Translations under genes and position numbers: made by a program
In this document: positions 50,862-58,394 of the stretch, piece by piece
Layout of the letters: each line of letters begins with the position of its first letter
Position numbering within the stretch: position 1 is the stretch's first letter
Notes under the pieces: generated by a model
Told to the model about the DNA's origin: nothing
Seen by the model: the letters and a program-made list of their open reading frames with translations, nothing else
Database searches by the model: none
Source of the DNA: Oscillospiraceae bacterium
GTDB lineage: Bacteria; Bacillota; Clostridia; Saccharofermentanales; Saccharofermentanaceae
NCBI GenBank assembly: GCA_902787975.1
Contig: CADAIP010000004.1
Span: 62,001 to 126,000 of the forward strand
Length of the DNA: 64,000 nucleotides
Direction: 5' to 3'

Positions 50862-52238
50862 TCAAGCCTCTTCTGCAATCTCCCTTGCTACGAACACACC
50901 CGATGCTGACGCATGTGACAGCGAATGCGTAACACCGCTTCCGTCACCGATCACGAACAGGCCGGGATATCTTGTCTCAAGTCTGTCACTGATGGCAACT
51001 TCCATATTGTAGAACTTGACTTCAACACCATAGAGAAGCGTGTCATCGTTAGCCGTACCTGGAGCGATCTTATCGAGTGCATAGATCATCTCGATGATAC
51101 CGTCTAAGATACGCTTGGGAAGAACGAGCGAGAGATCGCCTGGAGTAGCCTTAAGAGTAGGTCTTACGGTAGACTCTTCGATTCTTGAGGCATTTGATCT
51201 TCTTCCTCTTGTAAGGTCGCCAAAACGCTGGACGATTACACCGCCGCCGAGCATATTTGAAAGTCTTGCAATGGATTCACCATAACCGTTGGAATCCTTG
51301 AAAGGTTCTGAGAAATGCTTAGATACGAGAAGAGCGAAGTTTGTATTCTCGGACTGGAGTTCGGGGTTATCAAAGCTGTGTCCGTTAACGGTTACAATGC
51401 CGTTTGTATTCTCGGTAACGACATAGCCGTAAGGATTCATGCAGAATGTTCTGACCTTATCCTCAAACTTCTCCGTACGGTAAACGATCTTACTCTCATA
51501 GAGTTCTGATGTCAGATCGGAGAAAACGACTGCAGGGAGCTCTACACGGACGCCGATATCTACTCTGTTGGAGAATGTCTCTATATCAAGCTCGCTGCAG
51601 ACCTTCTCAATCCACTTACTGCCTGAACGTCCGACAGAAACGATACATCTACGGCATGTATAGGCTTCGCCTAAGCACTCGACTTCATATGTACCGTCTT
51701 CAAGCACCTTAAGATCGCCTACGGGTGCATTGAAGAAGAAATCGACCTTATCCTTGAGCATATCGAAGATGTTGCCCAAAACCTGATAGTTCTTGTCTGT
51801 TCCGAGATGTCTTACGGAAGCATCAAGAAGATGGAGCTTATTCTCAAGGCAGATCTTCTTAAAGGAAGAACCAGCTGTCGTATAGAGCTTTGTTCCCTCA
51901 CCGCCGTTGGCAAGATTTATGCCGTCAACATACTTCATGAGTTCTAATGCTTTTTCCTTGCCGATATGCTCGTACAAGGTTCCGCCGAAATCGTTTGTGA
52001 TGTTATATTTTCCGTCGGAGAATGCGCCTGCACCGCCAAAGCCGCGCATGATGGCACAAGACTTGCAGTTGATACAGCTCTTTACTTTATCTCCGTCGAT
52101 GGGACATTTGCGTTCTTCAAGAGGTTTTCCGGCTTCGAAAACCGCAACTTTAAGATCAGGTCTTAAGTTAACAAGTTCATAGGCAGAGAATATTCCGCCC
52201 GGGCCGGCACCGATAATGATGACATCATAATTATTCAT
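50862..52238 (-). CDS. FAD-dependent oxidoreductase with N-terminal Cys motif
   Basis: 458 residues. The dinucleotide-binding motif IIIGAGPGGIFSAYEL is at the N-terminus; a Cys-rich loop KSCINCKSC precedes GFGGAGAFSDGKYNI; the C-terminal FAD motif is YPGLFVIGDGSGVTHSLSHASASG in parts. It belongs to the uncharacterised FAD-dependent dehydrogenases of the COG2509 type; the cysteines could bind an Fe-S cluster. AAGGAG lies before the ATG. Its stop abuts the stop of the convergent permease-protease gene (TGA|TCA) without a terminator. Substrate unknown. Confidence 0.85.
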   Translation of the reverse strand: MNNYDVIIIGAGPGGIFSAYELVNLRPDLKVAVFEAGKPLEERKCPIDGDKVKSCINCKSCAIMRGFGGAGAFSDGKYNITNDFGGTLYEHIGKEKALELMKYVDGINLANGGEGTKLYTTAGSSFKKICLENKLHLLDASVRHLGTDKNYQVLGNIFDMLKDKVDFFFNAPVGDLKVLEDGTYEVECLGEAYTCRRCIVSVGRSGSKWIEKVCSELDIETFSNRVDIGVRVELPAVVFSDLTSELYESKIVYRTEKFEDKVRTFCMNPYGYVVTENTNGIVTVNGHSFDNPELQSENTNFALLVSKHFSEPFKDSNGYGESIARLSNMLGGGVIVQRFGDLTRGRRSNASRIEESTVRPTLKATPGDLSLVLPKRILDGIIEMIYALDKIAPGTANDDTLLYGVEVKFYNMEVAISDRLETRYPGLFVIGDGSGVTHSLSHASASGVFVAREIAEEA

Positions 52239-52304
52239 AACAAAATCTCCTTATGCAAAGGATTACTACTACATTATAAGTTAACAGGCAGTTCTTTTAA
52301 ATAC

Positions 52305-53057
52305 TTAAGCAGGATGCTTACCACACCTGAAGAATATGAAATCAGGATGATGGTAAAGTCCGCCAAACTTATCCGGATACTTCTCGATAATCTCCTCAGG
52401 AAGATTCGACTCCTGGCATTCTTCAATAATAAAGCCTGCAGATACTATGTTATTTATAAGCGTAGAGAATCTGCGGTGGTAAACTTCATAATCATCCACG
52501 CACCATCTGAACTTTCTTAAGCCTTCGATGTTGTAGTTATGAAGGTTTGCATAAAGTCTTTTTCCCTCTTCAGTCCTTGTGTATCTGTCATAGACACCGT
52601 CATAAGCAGTTGATATCGGATGTGATGTCGAGAAAACAAGTTTGCCTCCGGGCACCATGAGAGCATTGATCTTCTTAAGCACATCACAGAAGTCTTCGGC
52701 ATAATCAAATGCAAGAGAACTCGTTACCACATCAAACTGACCGTCAAGCTTTTCGAGATCTTCGAACGGCAGTCTCATATATTCGATATTGTCTGCAGAA
52801 TTGTTTTCGCGCGCAAAGCCAAGCATCTTTTCAGAGATATCCGTTCCGAGAACAGATAAAGCTCCCATATCTGAATACTGTTTAGCATGCTGGCCCATAC
52901 CGCATCCCACATCAAGAACGCGCTTGCCCTTAAGATCAGGCATCATGCCAAGAAGGATCGGTGTCTCGATCAGATCATTGAAATTGATCTCGTCTGCGCG
53001 AAGACCTTTGAAGGATTCAAAGAATTTATCGTTATCGTAAATGTTCTGCTGTGCCAT
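52305..53057 (-). CDS. Class I SAM-dependent methyltransferase
   Basis: 250 residues. The SAM-binding motif I is VLDVGCGMGQHAKQYSDMG, motif II acidic end LGTDIS, and FDVVTSSLAFDYAEDF and GGKLVFSTSHPIS correspond to later motifs of Methyltransf_11-type proteins, as in UbiE/YcgJ-like enzymes. Acceptor unknown. The start at 53057 (MAQQNIY) is chosen since GGAGAG lies eight bases upstream. It starts five bases beyond the end of the membrane-protein gene and likely shares its transcript. Confidence 0.88.
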   Translation of the reverse strand: MAQQNIYDNDKFFESFKGLRADEINFNDLIETPILLGMMPDLKGKRVLDVGCGMGQHAKQYSDMGALSVLGTDISEKMLGFARENNSADNIEYMRLPFEDLEKLDGQFDVVTSSLAFDYAEDFCDVLKKINALMVPGGKLVFSTSHPISTAYDGVYDRYTRTEEGKRLYANLHNYNIEGLRKFRWCVDDYEVYHRRFSTLINNIVSAGFIIEECQESNLPEEIIEKYPDKFGGLYHHPDFIFFRCGKHPA

Positions 53058-53062
53058 GACGA

Positions 53063-53839
53063 TCACTCTCCGGCAACTGCAGGTTCTATATCCTTTGAAG
53101 CTTTACGGCCCTTAACAACAACGTAGATGTTCATCAACAGATTAAGAGCATCGGCTACAAGCGAACCAATCATCAAGCTTGCGGAATAAATCTCTTGAGC
53201 ATCAAATCTATCAGCGTACGAAGGATTACCGTTAAGCGCAAAAATCATAAAAATACTAATGACTAAATTGAGTGCAGTCGATGCAACGCCCACAGCTCTG
53301 CCAAGCCACAAGAGCTTGAGTTCATTCTCCTTGTATCTGTTCTTAATGAAGATAATTAACCATACGGTTGAAAATGCCAGACCGGTTATCAGAGTGATAG
53401 CATTAAAAAGATAACTGTACTGTTCCGGATTATCGAAATAAATGTTAGTAGCAACCTTGTTGAATATGACAGCAAATAATGAAGATAATGTATGGCCGCC
53501 TACGATCAGGATAATTCCTGTAACAAGCTTTGTTCCATATCTCTTTTTAGCATAAAGGTAAAGAAGCACGCCTGAAGCAACGCTAAACAAGATTGATGTG
53601 ATACTAAATACATTAGTAAGAGCCATCGCTGTTTGCGAGCCGACAAATCGAAGCCCGACATCGTAAGCAGCTTTTATTAAACCGCTTATCGAACCGATCG
53701 TTATCATAGCACCCAAAAGCTTCGTTATGTTGTCTTTTGTACAGATGATTACAATACCTAAGGCCAGACCGGTAACCAGAATTGCCGGACGGCCAAAATA
53801 ATACAAATAAAGTAAAACCGTACCACCTAAATCTTCCAT
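53063..53839 (-). CDS. Polytopic membrane protein of unknown function
   Basis: 258 residues with about seven hydrophobic helices, small loops and a charged C-terminal tail (KGRKASKDIEPAVAGE). No family is recognised and no catalytic motif stands out. GGGGGA lies seven bases before the ATG. The methyltransferase gene follows within a few bases, suggesting co-expression; the ECF S component gene lies downstream-to-upstream on the same strand with a 54-base gap. Confidence 0.65.
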   Translation of the reverse strand: MEDLGGTVLLYLYYFGRPAILVTGLALGIVIICTKDNITKLLGAMITIGSISGLIKAAYDVGLRFVGSQTAMALTNVFSITSILFSVASGVLLYLYAKKRYGTKLVTGIILIVGGHTLSSLFAVIFNKVATNIYFDNPEQYSYLFNAITLITGLAFSTVWLIIFIKNRYKENELKLLWLGRAVGVASTALNLVISIFMIFALNGNPSYADRFDAQEIYSASLMIGSLVADALNLLMNIYVVVKGRKASKDIEPAVAGE

Positions 53840-53893
53840 ATTATGTCCCCCGTATATATTTTCAAAAACAATTATACCAAAAGAAAACCGTTC

Positions 53894-54412
53894 TTATTTC
53901 TGTCTCTTAACCCTTATTGCGTAAGTCAGAGGAAGTGCAATGACTATAGCGGCACCTGCCTGAATAAAGTTAAATGCAACAGAACCCAGAGCAGCTTCTT
54001 TGCCATACATGAATGCCTCAAAAGCAAAATATCCGCCGACCATAATGAGCTCTGCCAGAATACATGCAATCAGTCTTACCATGAAACCCGCTATATTCTT
54101 AGCGTGGGATTTGGACATTATAAGCGCGGCAACAAGGCCCATCACACCCTTGATAACAAATGTAGGAGCGATGTATACGGGGTATCCTGCTATGAGATCT
54201 CCCAATGCTGATCCGATCGCGCCGGAGAAAAACGCTGCAGGCCCGATAAAGTAAGATGCGATCAGGATGACTCCGTCACCGAGATTTATGAATCCCAATG
54301 CCGTCGGGATCCTGAGTTCCGTTCCGATAAATACCAGCGCTGCCAATATACCGCATTCGGCAATAAGGCGCAGATTTGATCCTTGTTGGGTTTTACCGGA
54401 ATTATCAGACAT
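53894..54412 (-). CDS. ECF transporter S component (ligand unknown)
   Basis: 172 residues, about five to six helices. The pattern LRLIAECGILAALVFIGTELRIP, then LGFINLGDGVILIASYFIGPAAFFSGAIGSALGDL (read in parts), is the typical start of HmpT/ThiW-type S components, with the GDGVI segment conserved in that group. Substrate could be a thiamine or pyridoxal precursor, but this is a guess from family likeness. The start at 54412 lies just after the HAD stop (TAA six bases upstream), with only GAGAT as ribosome site, so translation is probably coupled. An upstream extension of 32 codons lies within the HAD gene and is rejected. Confidence 0.78.
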   Translation of the reverse strand: MSDNSGKTQQGSNLRLIAECGILAALVFIGTELRIPTALGFINLGDGVILIASYFIGPAAFFSGAIGSALGDLIAGYPVYIAPTFVIKGVMGLVAALIMSKSHAKNIAGFMVRLIACILAELIMVGGYFAFEAFMYGKEAALGSVAFNFIQAGAAIVIALPLTYAIRVKRQK

Positions 54413-54417
54413 ATGGT

Positions 54418-55074
54418 TTATCTCATGAGATTTCTCAGGTCTACAGGCTCTGTGCAGATAAACAAAGCACCGTTCTCCACAAGAAACCGGCGGGATCTGT
54501 AACCCCATGTACAGCTGATGCTGTCGATTCCGCTGTTAACTGCGGTCATGATATCCACTTCGGTATCGCCGACATATACAGTGTCGCTGTTTTCGATGCC
54601 CAAAGAGTACAGGCATTTTTCTATGGGTTCCGGTGAAGGCTTTCTCTCAACGCCCTCGACCGAACCTTTAACATAGTCAAAGACATCTGGAAAGAACTGC
54701 TTTATGAGCTTTTGGGCAGGCTCATCGTTCTTGTTGGTTATGCACGCAAGCTTCATTCCGTCAGCCTTGAGCCTCAAAAGAGCCTCCAGCATACCATTGT
54801 AAGGACGTGTCTCTTCAAGAACGTGGGAATTGTAATATGCGATATAGTCCTTAAGAATTCTCTCTTTAAGCTCAGTACTGTAATCGCCAGGATCAGCGGC
54901 AAGACTTCTTTCGATCATCTTTACCACGCCGTTATTGATGAAGGTTGTCACCTGTTCTTCTGTCTGGGGCGCAAGATTATTCATCCTGCGTGCCGCATTA
55001 AGACTTCTTGTAAGACCGCCCAGCGTATTCAGCAGCGTTCCGTCAAGGTCAAAACATGCCAGTTTATATCTCAT
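54418..55074 (-). CDS. HAD-superfamily hydrolase, phosphoglycolate phosphatase-like
   Basis: 218 residues. HAD motif I is CFDLDGTLLNT, motif II/III include LACITNKND and the Lys of VERKPSPEP, and motif IV is VYVGDTEVDIMTA. The helical cap between motifs I and II is of C1 type, as in Gph/PgmB. Predicted small-molecule phosphatase; specificity cannot be deduced. It is in one transcript with the ECF S component downstream, so a role in salvage of the imported compound is possible. Confidence 0.88.
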   Translation of the reverse strand: MRYKLACFDLDGTLLNTLGGLTRSLNAARRMNNLAPQTEEQVTTFINNGVVKMIERSLAADPGDYSTELKERILKDYIAYYNSHVLEETRPYNGMLEALLRLKADGMKLACITNKNDEPAQKLIKQFFPDVFDYVKGSVEGVERKPSPEPIEKCLYSLGIENSDTVYVGDTEVDIMTAVNSGIDSISCTWGYRSRRFLVENGALFICTEPVDLRNLMR

Positions 55075-55247
55075 CTCTTAAAACTCTTTCCACAATCATC
55101 AATAGCACAGTAACTAAATATGCTTTTACGGACAACTCGCGCCCATTTTAGCACTTATAACTTATCATTCAATCGACAAGTTGTAGAATTGAACGACCCA
55201 TAATGCTACCATTAACTCGAAAAGTATATAAATCCAAGGAGTATATT

Positions 55248-56279
55248 ATGTCAATTATCAGATTTAATACTATGGATCTCGGAACATATGAGACCGATGT
55301 CGTAGTATCTTCCATTAACCAGAGTTCTACGGCCAACAACAAGCCCATGATCAAGATCACCTTAAGTGACGGTGAAGACAGCATTACAGCCCTGATCTTC
55401 GATACGACCAAGAAAGATCTTGCCGCCTCAGGCGTAGAGGAAGGCATTACCGCCGTTGTCTCTCTCGAAGTTACCGATTACAAGGGTAACAGGAGTTACA
55501 AGGTAGTAAACATCAACCCCGTTAAGCTCCCGGAAGACGAATTAAAGCAGCTCATCAAGATGCCTCCTGAAGACCCTGCAAAGCTCGTAAGCGACACCTT
55601 AATGCTTATTAAGCAGTCTTCAGGCAGAAATTATGACCTCACAACCAACGAGGTTCCTTCTGATGACTTCTCCCTTACCGCGCTTTCCATAAGGCTCATC
55701 ACGTCCAGGCTCAAGGATTTTACGAAGTCATCGGCCGCAAAGACCATGCATCACAATATCTACGGCGGTCTGGCTTATCACATCTACAGAATGGTAAAGG
55801 CTGCTTATGCAGTATGCGAGGTATATCCGCTCCTTAACCGCGAACTTCTGGTCTGCGGCACAGCACTTCACGATATCGGAAAACTCGTTGAGATGAAGAC
55901 CTCCGATACCGGTATCGCCGCATATACCGATATGGGCAACCTCTTCGGCCATCCCCTGCTCGGCATTGAGATGATCGACCATGAGGTATGGAGACAGAAT
56001 CAGGCAGCAGGCGGCAAGTCCTACAGCGCAGAGCAGGTCGCAATGCTCAAGCACATGATCGCTTCCCACCACGGCCAACCCGAATGGGGCGCCATCAGAG
56101 TTCCCGTTACTCCTGAGGCAATGATCCTTCACGAGCTCGACATGATCGATTCACGTATGTACATGTTCGAAGAGACCTTCAGTACCATGGATCCGGGTAC
56201 TTCAAGCGATCCGGTATTCGGTATCGCAGGCGAAGGCAAAGCCGTGATCTACAAAAACTCATTCAGCAATTACAACTGA
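55248..56279 (+). CDS. 3'-5' exoribonuclease YhaM-like (OB fold plus HD domain)
   Basis: 343 residues. Residues about 1-95 form an OB-fold (IRFNTMDLGTYETDVVVSSINQ; DSITALIFD) and residues about 165-320 an HD phosphohydrolase domain with MHHNIYGGLAYH, GTALHDIGKLVEM, MIASHHGQPEWG and LHELDMIDSRM as metal ligands. This order is that of YhaM, a 3'-5' exonuclease acting on RNA and single-stranded DNA in Firmicutes. The start at 55248 follows AAGGAG by seven bases; an upstream extension of 15 codons has no site. Single gene with a bidirectional terminator. Confidence 0.9.
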   Translation: MSIIRFNTMDLGTYETDVVVSSINQSSTANNKPMIKITLSDGEDSITALIFDTTKKDLAASGVEEGITAVVSLEVTDYKGNRSYKVVNINPVKLPEDELKQLIKMPPEDPAKLVSDTLMLIKQSSGRNYDLTTNEVPSDDFSLTALSIRLITSRLKDFTKSSAAKTMHHNIYGGLAYHIYRMVKAAYAVCEVYPLLNRELLVCGTALHDIGKLVEMKTSDTGIAAYTDMGNLFGHPLLGIEMIDHEVWRQNQAAGGKSYSAEQVAMLKHMIASHHGQPEWGAIRVPVTPEAMILHELDMIDSRMYMFEETFSTMDPGTSSDPVFGIAGEGKAVIYKNSFSNYN

Positions 56280-56287
56280 AAAAAATA

Positions 56288-56317
56288 AGGAATGCCTCAA
56301 CTCATTGAGACATTCCT
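56288..56317. terminator. Bidirectional terminator between yhaM-like gene and the LytTR operon
   Basis: AGGAATGCCTCA and TGAGACATTCCT pair around a six-base loop; CTTTTTT follows on the plus strand and TATTTTT on the minus strand. On the minus strand the core reads TGTCTCA...TGAGGCA with a G-U pair; on the plus strand the same position is a C-A mismatch. Confidence 0.88.
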
Positions 56318-56370
56318 CTTTTTTAGGTATCTATACTCTTAATCCGTCCGTTAGTCAGTTGCCGGAATAT

Positions 56371-56808
56371 TTACTTTTTCATAGCCTGGATCTTTTCATT
56401 CATCTGCTTTGCTTCTTTTCTGTAGTAACGCATGAAGCAGAACCAGATTACGAATGCTACGGCAAGCTGGATTCCTGCAATGACCAGTCCCTGAACAGGC
56501 GTTGCCGCGCCTCCGAACCAACCTACTGCGTAAGCTACGATCGTGTAGATGACACATCCGATTCCCATGTGGATCAGGACTTTGACCGGTGTCGGGAGTT
56601 TTTCGCTGTTATATACGACAGTAGGAACCCCAAAACCGATTCCGACGATTGCGCTTCCTGCTACCATCTTGGTGAACTGATAGCCTTCCATACTGAAGTT
56701 GCCGCCGTTAACTATGTCAAAGAACATTCCCACAAGGCTGAAGATCGTGAGCGCCATGCCGATGCTTATTACTGTGCTTTTCAATATTTCTTTTACTGCT
56801 TTTCCCAT
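56371..56808 (-). CDS. DUF3021 membrane protein
   Basis: 145 residues with four hydrophobic helices (about 15-35, 45-65, 80-100, 105-125) and a basic C-terminal tail. DUF3021 proteins are regularly encoded with LytTR DNA-binding proteins lacking receiver domains and are thought to hold these at the membrane or inhibit them. Here it follows the LytTR gene by 13 bases. The start at 56808 has AAGGAGG eight bases upstream; an earlier in-frame codon lies inside the LytTR gene. Confidence 0.82.
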   Translation of the reverse strand: MGKAVKEILKSTVISIGMALTIFSLVGMFFDIVNGGNFSMEGYQFTKMVAGSAIVGIGFGVPTVVYNSEKLPTPVKVLIHMGIGCVIYTIVAYAVGWFGGAATPVQGLVIAGIQLAVAFVIWFCFMRYYRKEAKQMNEKIQAMKK

Positions 56809-56821
56809 TTCTATTACCTCC

Positions 56822-57259
56822 TTACAATCCAAGGTATTTCTTAAACTCAGGCAGATACTTTCTCGACACGTAATCCTTGTCTCCGTTCTTCAGCTTCAGA
56901 AGGAGCGTTCCGCTGAAGCCGGGTTCAATGCTGTCCATGTATGACAGATTGATGAGAGTTGTCTTGGATATCTGCATGAACTGTTTTCCCAATTGCTGCG
57001 CCAGTTCATAAAGGCGCTTCCTCGAACGGTATTTCTGTCTTGCCCCGTATATGATCGTATCCCCGTCCTCGACTCTTACCATGTATATTTCTTTGGGCTG
57101 CAGAACAACGATGTCTTCCTCGTTCTGCAATGCCGTGACAGGTGTCTCACTGCTGCTGAATACATCGATCATGCGCTGGATCTCATCCGTTACCTTATCG
57201 GTGTGGATGACCGCATATGGTTCCCTGCATTCAGGCGATATATCTATGTTTACCTTCAC
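56822..57259 (-). CDS. LytTR-family DNA-binding regulator
   Basis: 145 residues, no receiver domain. The C-terminal LytTR domain (about 45-145) shows IVVLQPKEIYMVRVEDGDTIIY, KRLYELAQQLGKQFMQISKTTLINLSYMDSIEPGFSGTLLLKLKNGDKDYVSRKYLPEFKKYLG in parts, the standard LytTR pattern. It starts with GTG at 57259, GGAGG nine bases upstream. With the DUF3021 protein downstream and a 62-residue membrane protein upstream, it forms a small LytTR regulatory system of the membrane-inhibitor type. Its likely own target is the long region upstream (57487-57874). Confidence 0.88.
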   Translation of the reverse strand: MKVNIDISPECREPYAVIHTDKVTDEIQRMIDVFSSSETPVTALQNEEDIVVLQPKEIYMVRVEDGDTIIYGARQKYRSRKRLYELAQQLGKQFMQISKTTLINLSYMDSIEPGFSGTLLLKLKNGDKDYVSRKYLPEFKKYLGL

Positions 57260-57297
57260 TTTAAAAAGCCTCCCTCAAAATATACATCCATATTACA

Positions 57298-57486
57298 TCA
57301 AGCTGTCTTACGCTGTGATATAAACTTCCAAGTCTCATAACATGTCATGTAAACTCCTGCAATTACCAGCCATACCATAAACACGTGATGAGCCATTGCC
57401 ATGTAAACTGCATAACCTACTGTTGCAAATGACGCTATGGCTGCCGTCAGATGCCACCATCTGCTCTTCAAAAAAGTCTTTGCCAT
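57298..57486 (-). CDS. Small two-helix membrane protein in the LytTR operon
   Basis: 62 residues: MAKTFLKSRWWHL then two hydrophobic helices (about 14-32 and 36-54) and a basic end. No family recognised. A near-perfect AAGGAGGTGA ribosome site, plus a second GGAG, lies before the ATG, which argues for real expression. It is the first gene before lytTR (38-base gap) and might be the sensor, target or inhibitor of the LytTR system. Confidence 0.7.
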   Translation of the reverse strand: MAKTFLKSRWWHLTAAIASFATVGYAVYMAMAHHVFMVWLVIAGVYMTCYETWKFISQRKTA

Positions 57487-57587
57487 CTCCTGTCACCTCC
57501 TTCCTTTGCTTTGTGGCCTCATAGTATCAGAGGTTTTGGGCTTCGTGTCCGAAAACACGCTAAGTGGCAAATTTTCGAAGGTAAAAT

Positions 57588-57676
57588 GCAAAAAGGGGAT
57601 TCCTCAATTGCCTAAGCTTATGCAACTGTTAGCCCGAAAAACAGCAAACAATTGCATAAATCAGCCCCTTTTGTGC
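57588..57676. repeat. Nested inverted repeat, long hairpin
   Basis: Outer arms GCAAAAAGGGG (57588-57598) and CCCCTTTTGTGC (57665-57676) pair with one bulge; inner arms TTATGCAACTGTT (57618-57630) and AACAATTGCATAA (57647-57659) pair over 13 bases with one mismatch that is a G-U pair in one strand's RNA. The loop is 16 bases. Confidence 0.7.
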
Positions 57677-57821
57677 AATTGTTGCCCTTGAAAACCCGAG
57701 AAAATTGCATTCCACTTTTAATTCCATGTTTTCGAACTGTTTCTGGTGGAATATCAGGTGGAAAACTGCATAATTCCATCTATTCTTCCATGTATTAGCT
57801 CAATATCAGGTGGAAGAAAAA

Positions 57822-57844
57822 AGGATGCCTCAACGAGACATCCT
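57822..57844 (-). terminator. Terminator of the XRE/zinc-ribbon gene
   Basis: Minus strand AGGATGTCTC and GAGGCATCCT pair (one G-U) around GTT, followed by TTTTTTCTT. Member of the TGTCTC...GAGGCA set. Confidence 0.9.
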
Positions 57845-57874
57845 CTTTCTATTCACTATAATTCTATCCGAAGA

Positions 57875-58318
57875 TTACTTCCAGTACTCGAGCTGTGAGA
57901 GGTATCCGTCGTACTGCGTGCGCCTGTCCTCTTCGGCAAGATTTTCCGGATTGGGCATGTGGCTGATCAGAAAATCGATCAGGGCTTCCTTTGAATCGTA
58001 TAAATACTTGCCGTCGCTATAGCACCAAGTGCAGTATTCTTCATTGAAGCTTCCGTCAGGCTCCTTGCTGATCATGCTGTCTTCAGTAAGAGGCATTCCG
58101 CAGCACTGACAGATAAGTGTTCTGGGGCTTCCGAGAAGCGTATTGATCGAGATATTGAACTCTTTTGAAATGAGCTTGAGAGTATCTGTATTAGGCTGTG
58201 TCTCTCCCAATTCCCAGCGGCTGACTGCCTGTCTTGTGACCAGAAGCTTTTCTGCCATCTGATCCTGTGTAAGATTATTGTCTTCACGGAGTTTTTTGAG
58301 AATATCTTTGGTTTCCAT
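57875..58318 (-). CDS. XRE-family regulator with C-terminal zinc-ribbon domain
   Basis: 147 residues. Residues 1-62 are a Cro/CI helix-turn-helix (LREDNNLTQDQMAEKLLVTRQAVSRWELGETQPN). Residues about 68-147 are a putative zinc-ribbon domain with CQCCGMPL and CTWCYSDG as the metal cysteines, and LIDFLISHMPN, a combination common in clostridial regulators. An effector is not known. AAAAGGAG lies before the ATG. Single gene with its own terminator; it lies between the GGDEF gene and the LytTR region. Confidence 0.9.
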   Translation of the reverse strand: METKDILKKLREDNNLTQDQMAEKLLVTRQAVSRWELGETQPNTDTLKLISKEFNISINTLLGSPRTLICQCCGMPLTEDSMISKEPDGSFNEEYCTWCYSDGKYLYDSKEALIDFLISHMPNPENLAEEDRRTQYDGYLSQLEYWK

Positions 58319-58394
58319 AATCTGTCTCCTTTTAAGTTTTGTAGCTTAAGTATCACCCTTGCTTCGGGCGAAGACAAGCAACCTGCTGTTGCGT

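Larger units (their letters stand above)
57487..57874. other. 388-bp gene-free region with nested hairpin and degenerate repeats
   Basis: Upstream of the LytTR operon and downstream of the XRE gene, both on the minus strand. No credible ORF is present. It holds a nested inverted repeat (57588-57676), two copies of AATATCAGGTGGAA (57750-57763 and 57802-57815), and a loose tandem unit of about 60 bases in which AAAAYTGCAT is followed by TTCCATG. Words containing CAATTG or TGCAA recur throughout. It also includes the XRE terminator (57822-57844). It could contain LytTR binding sites, a small RNA, or a decayed repeat. Confidence 0.6.
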
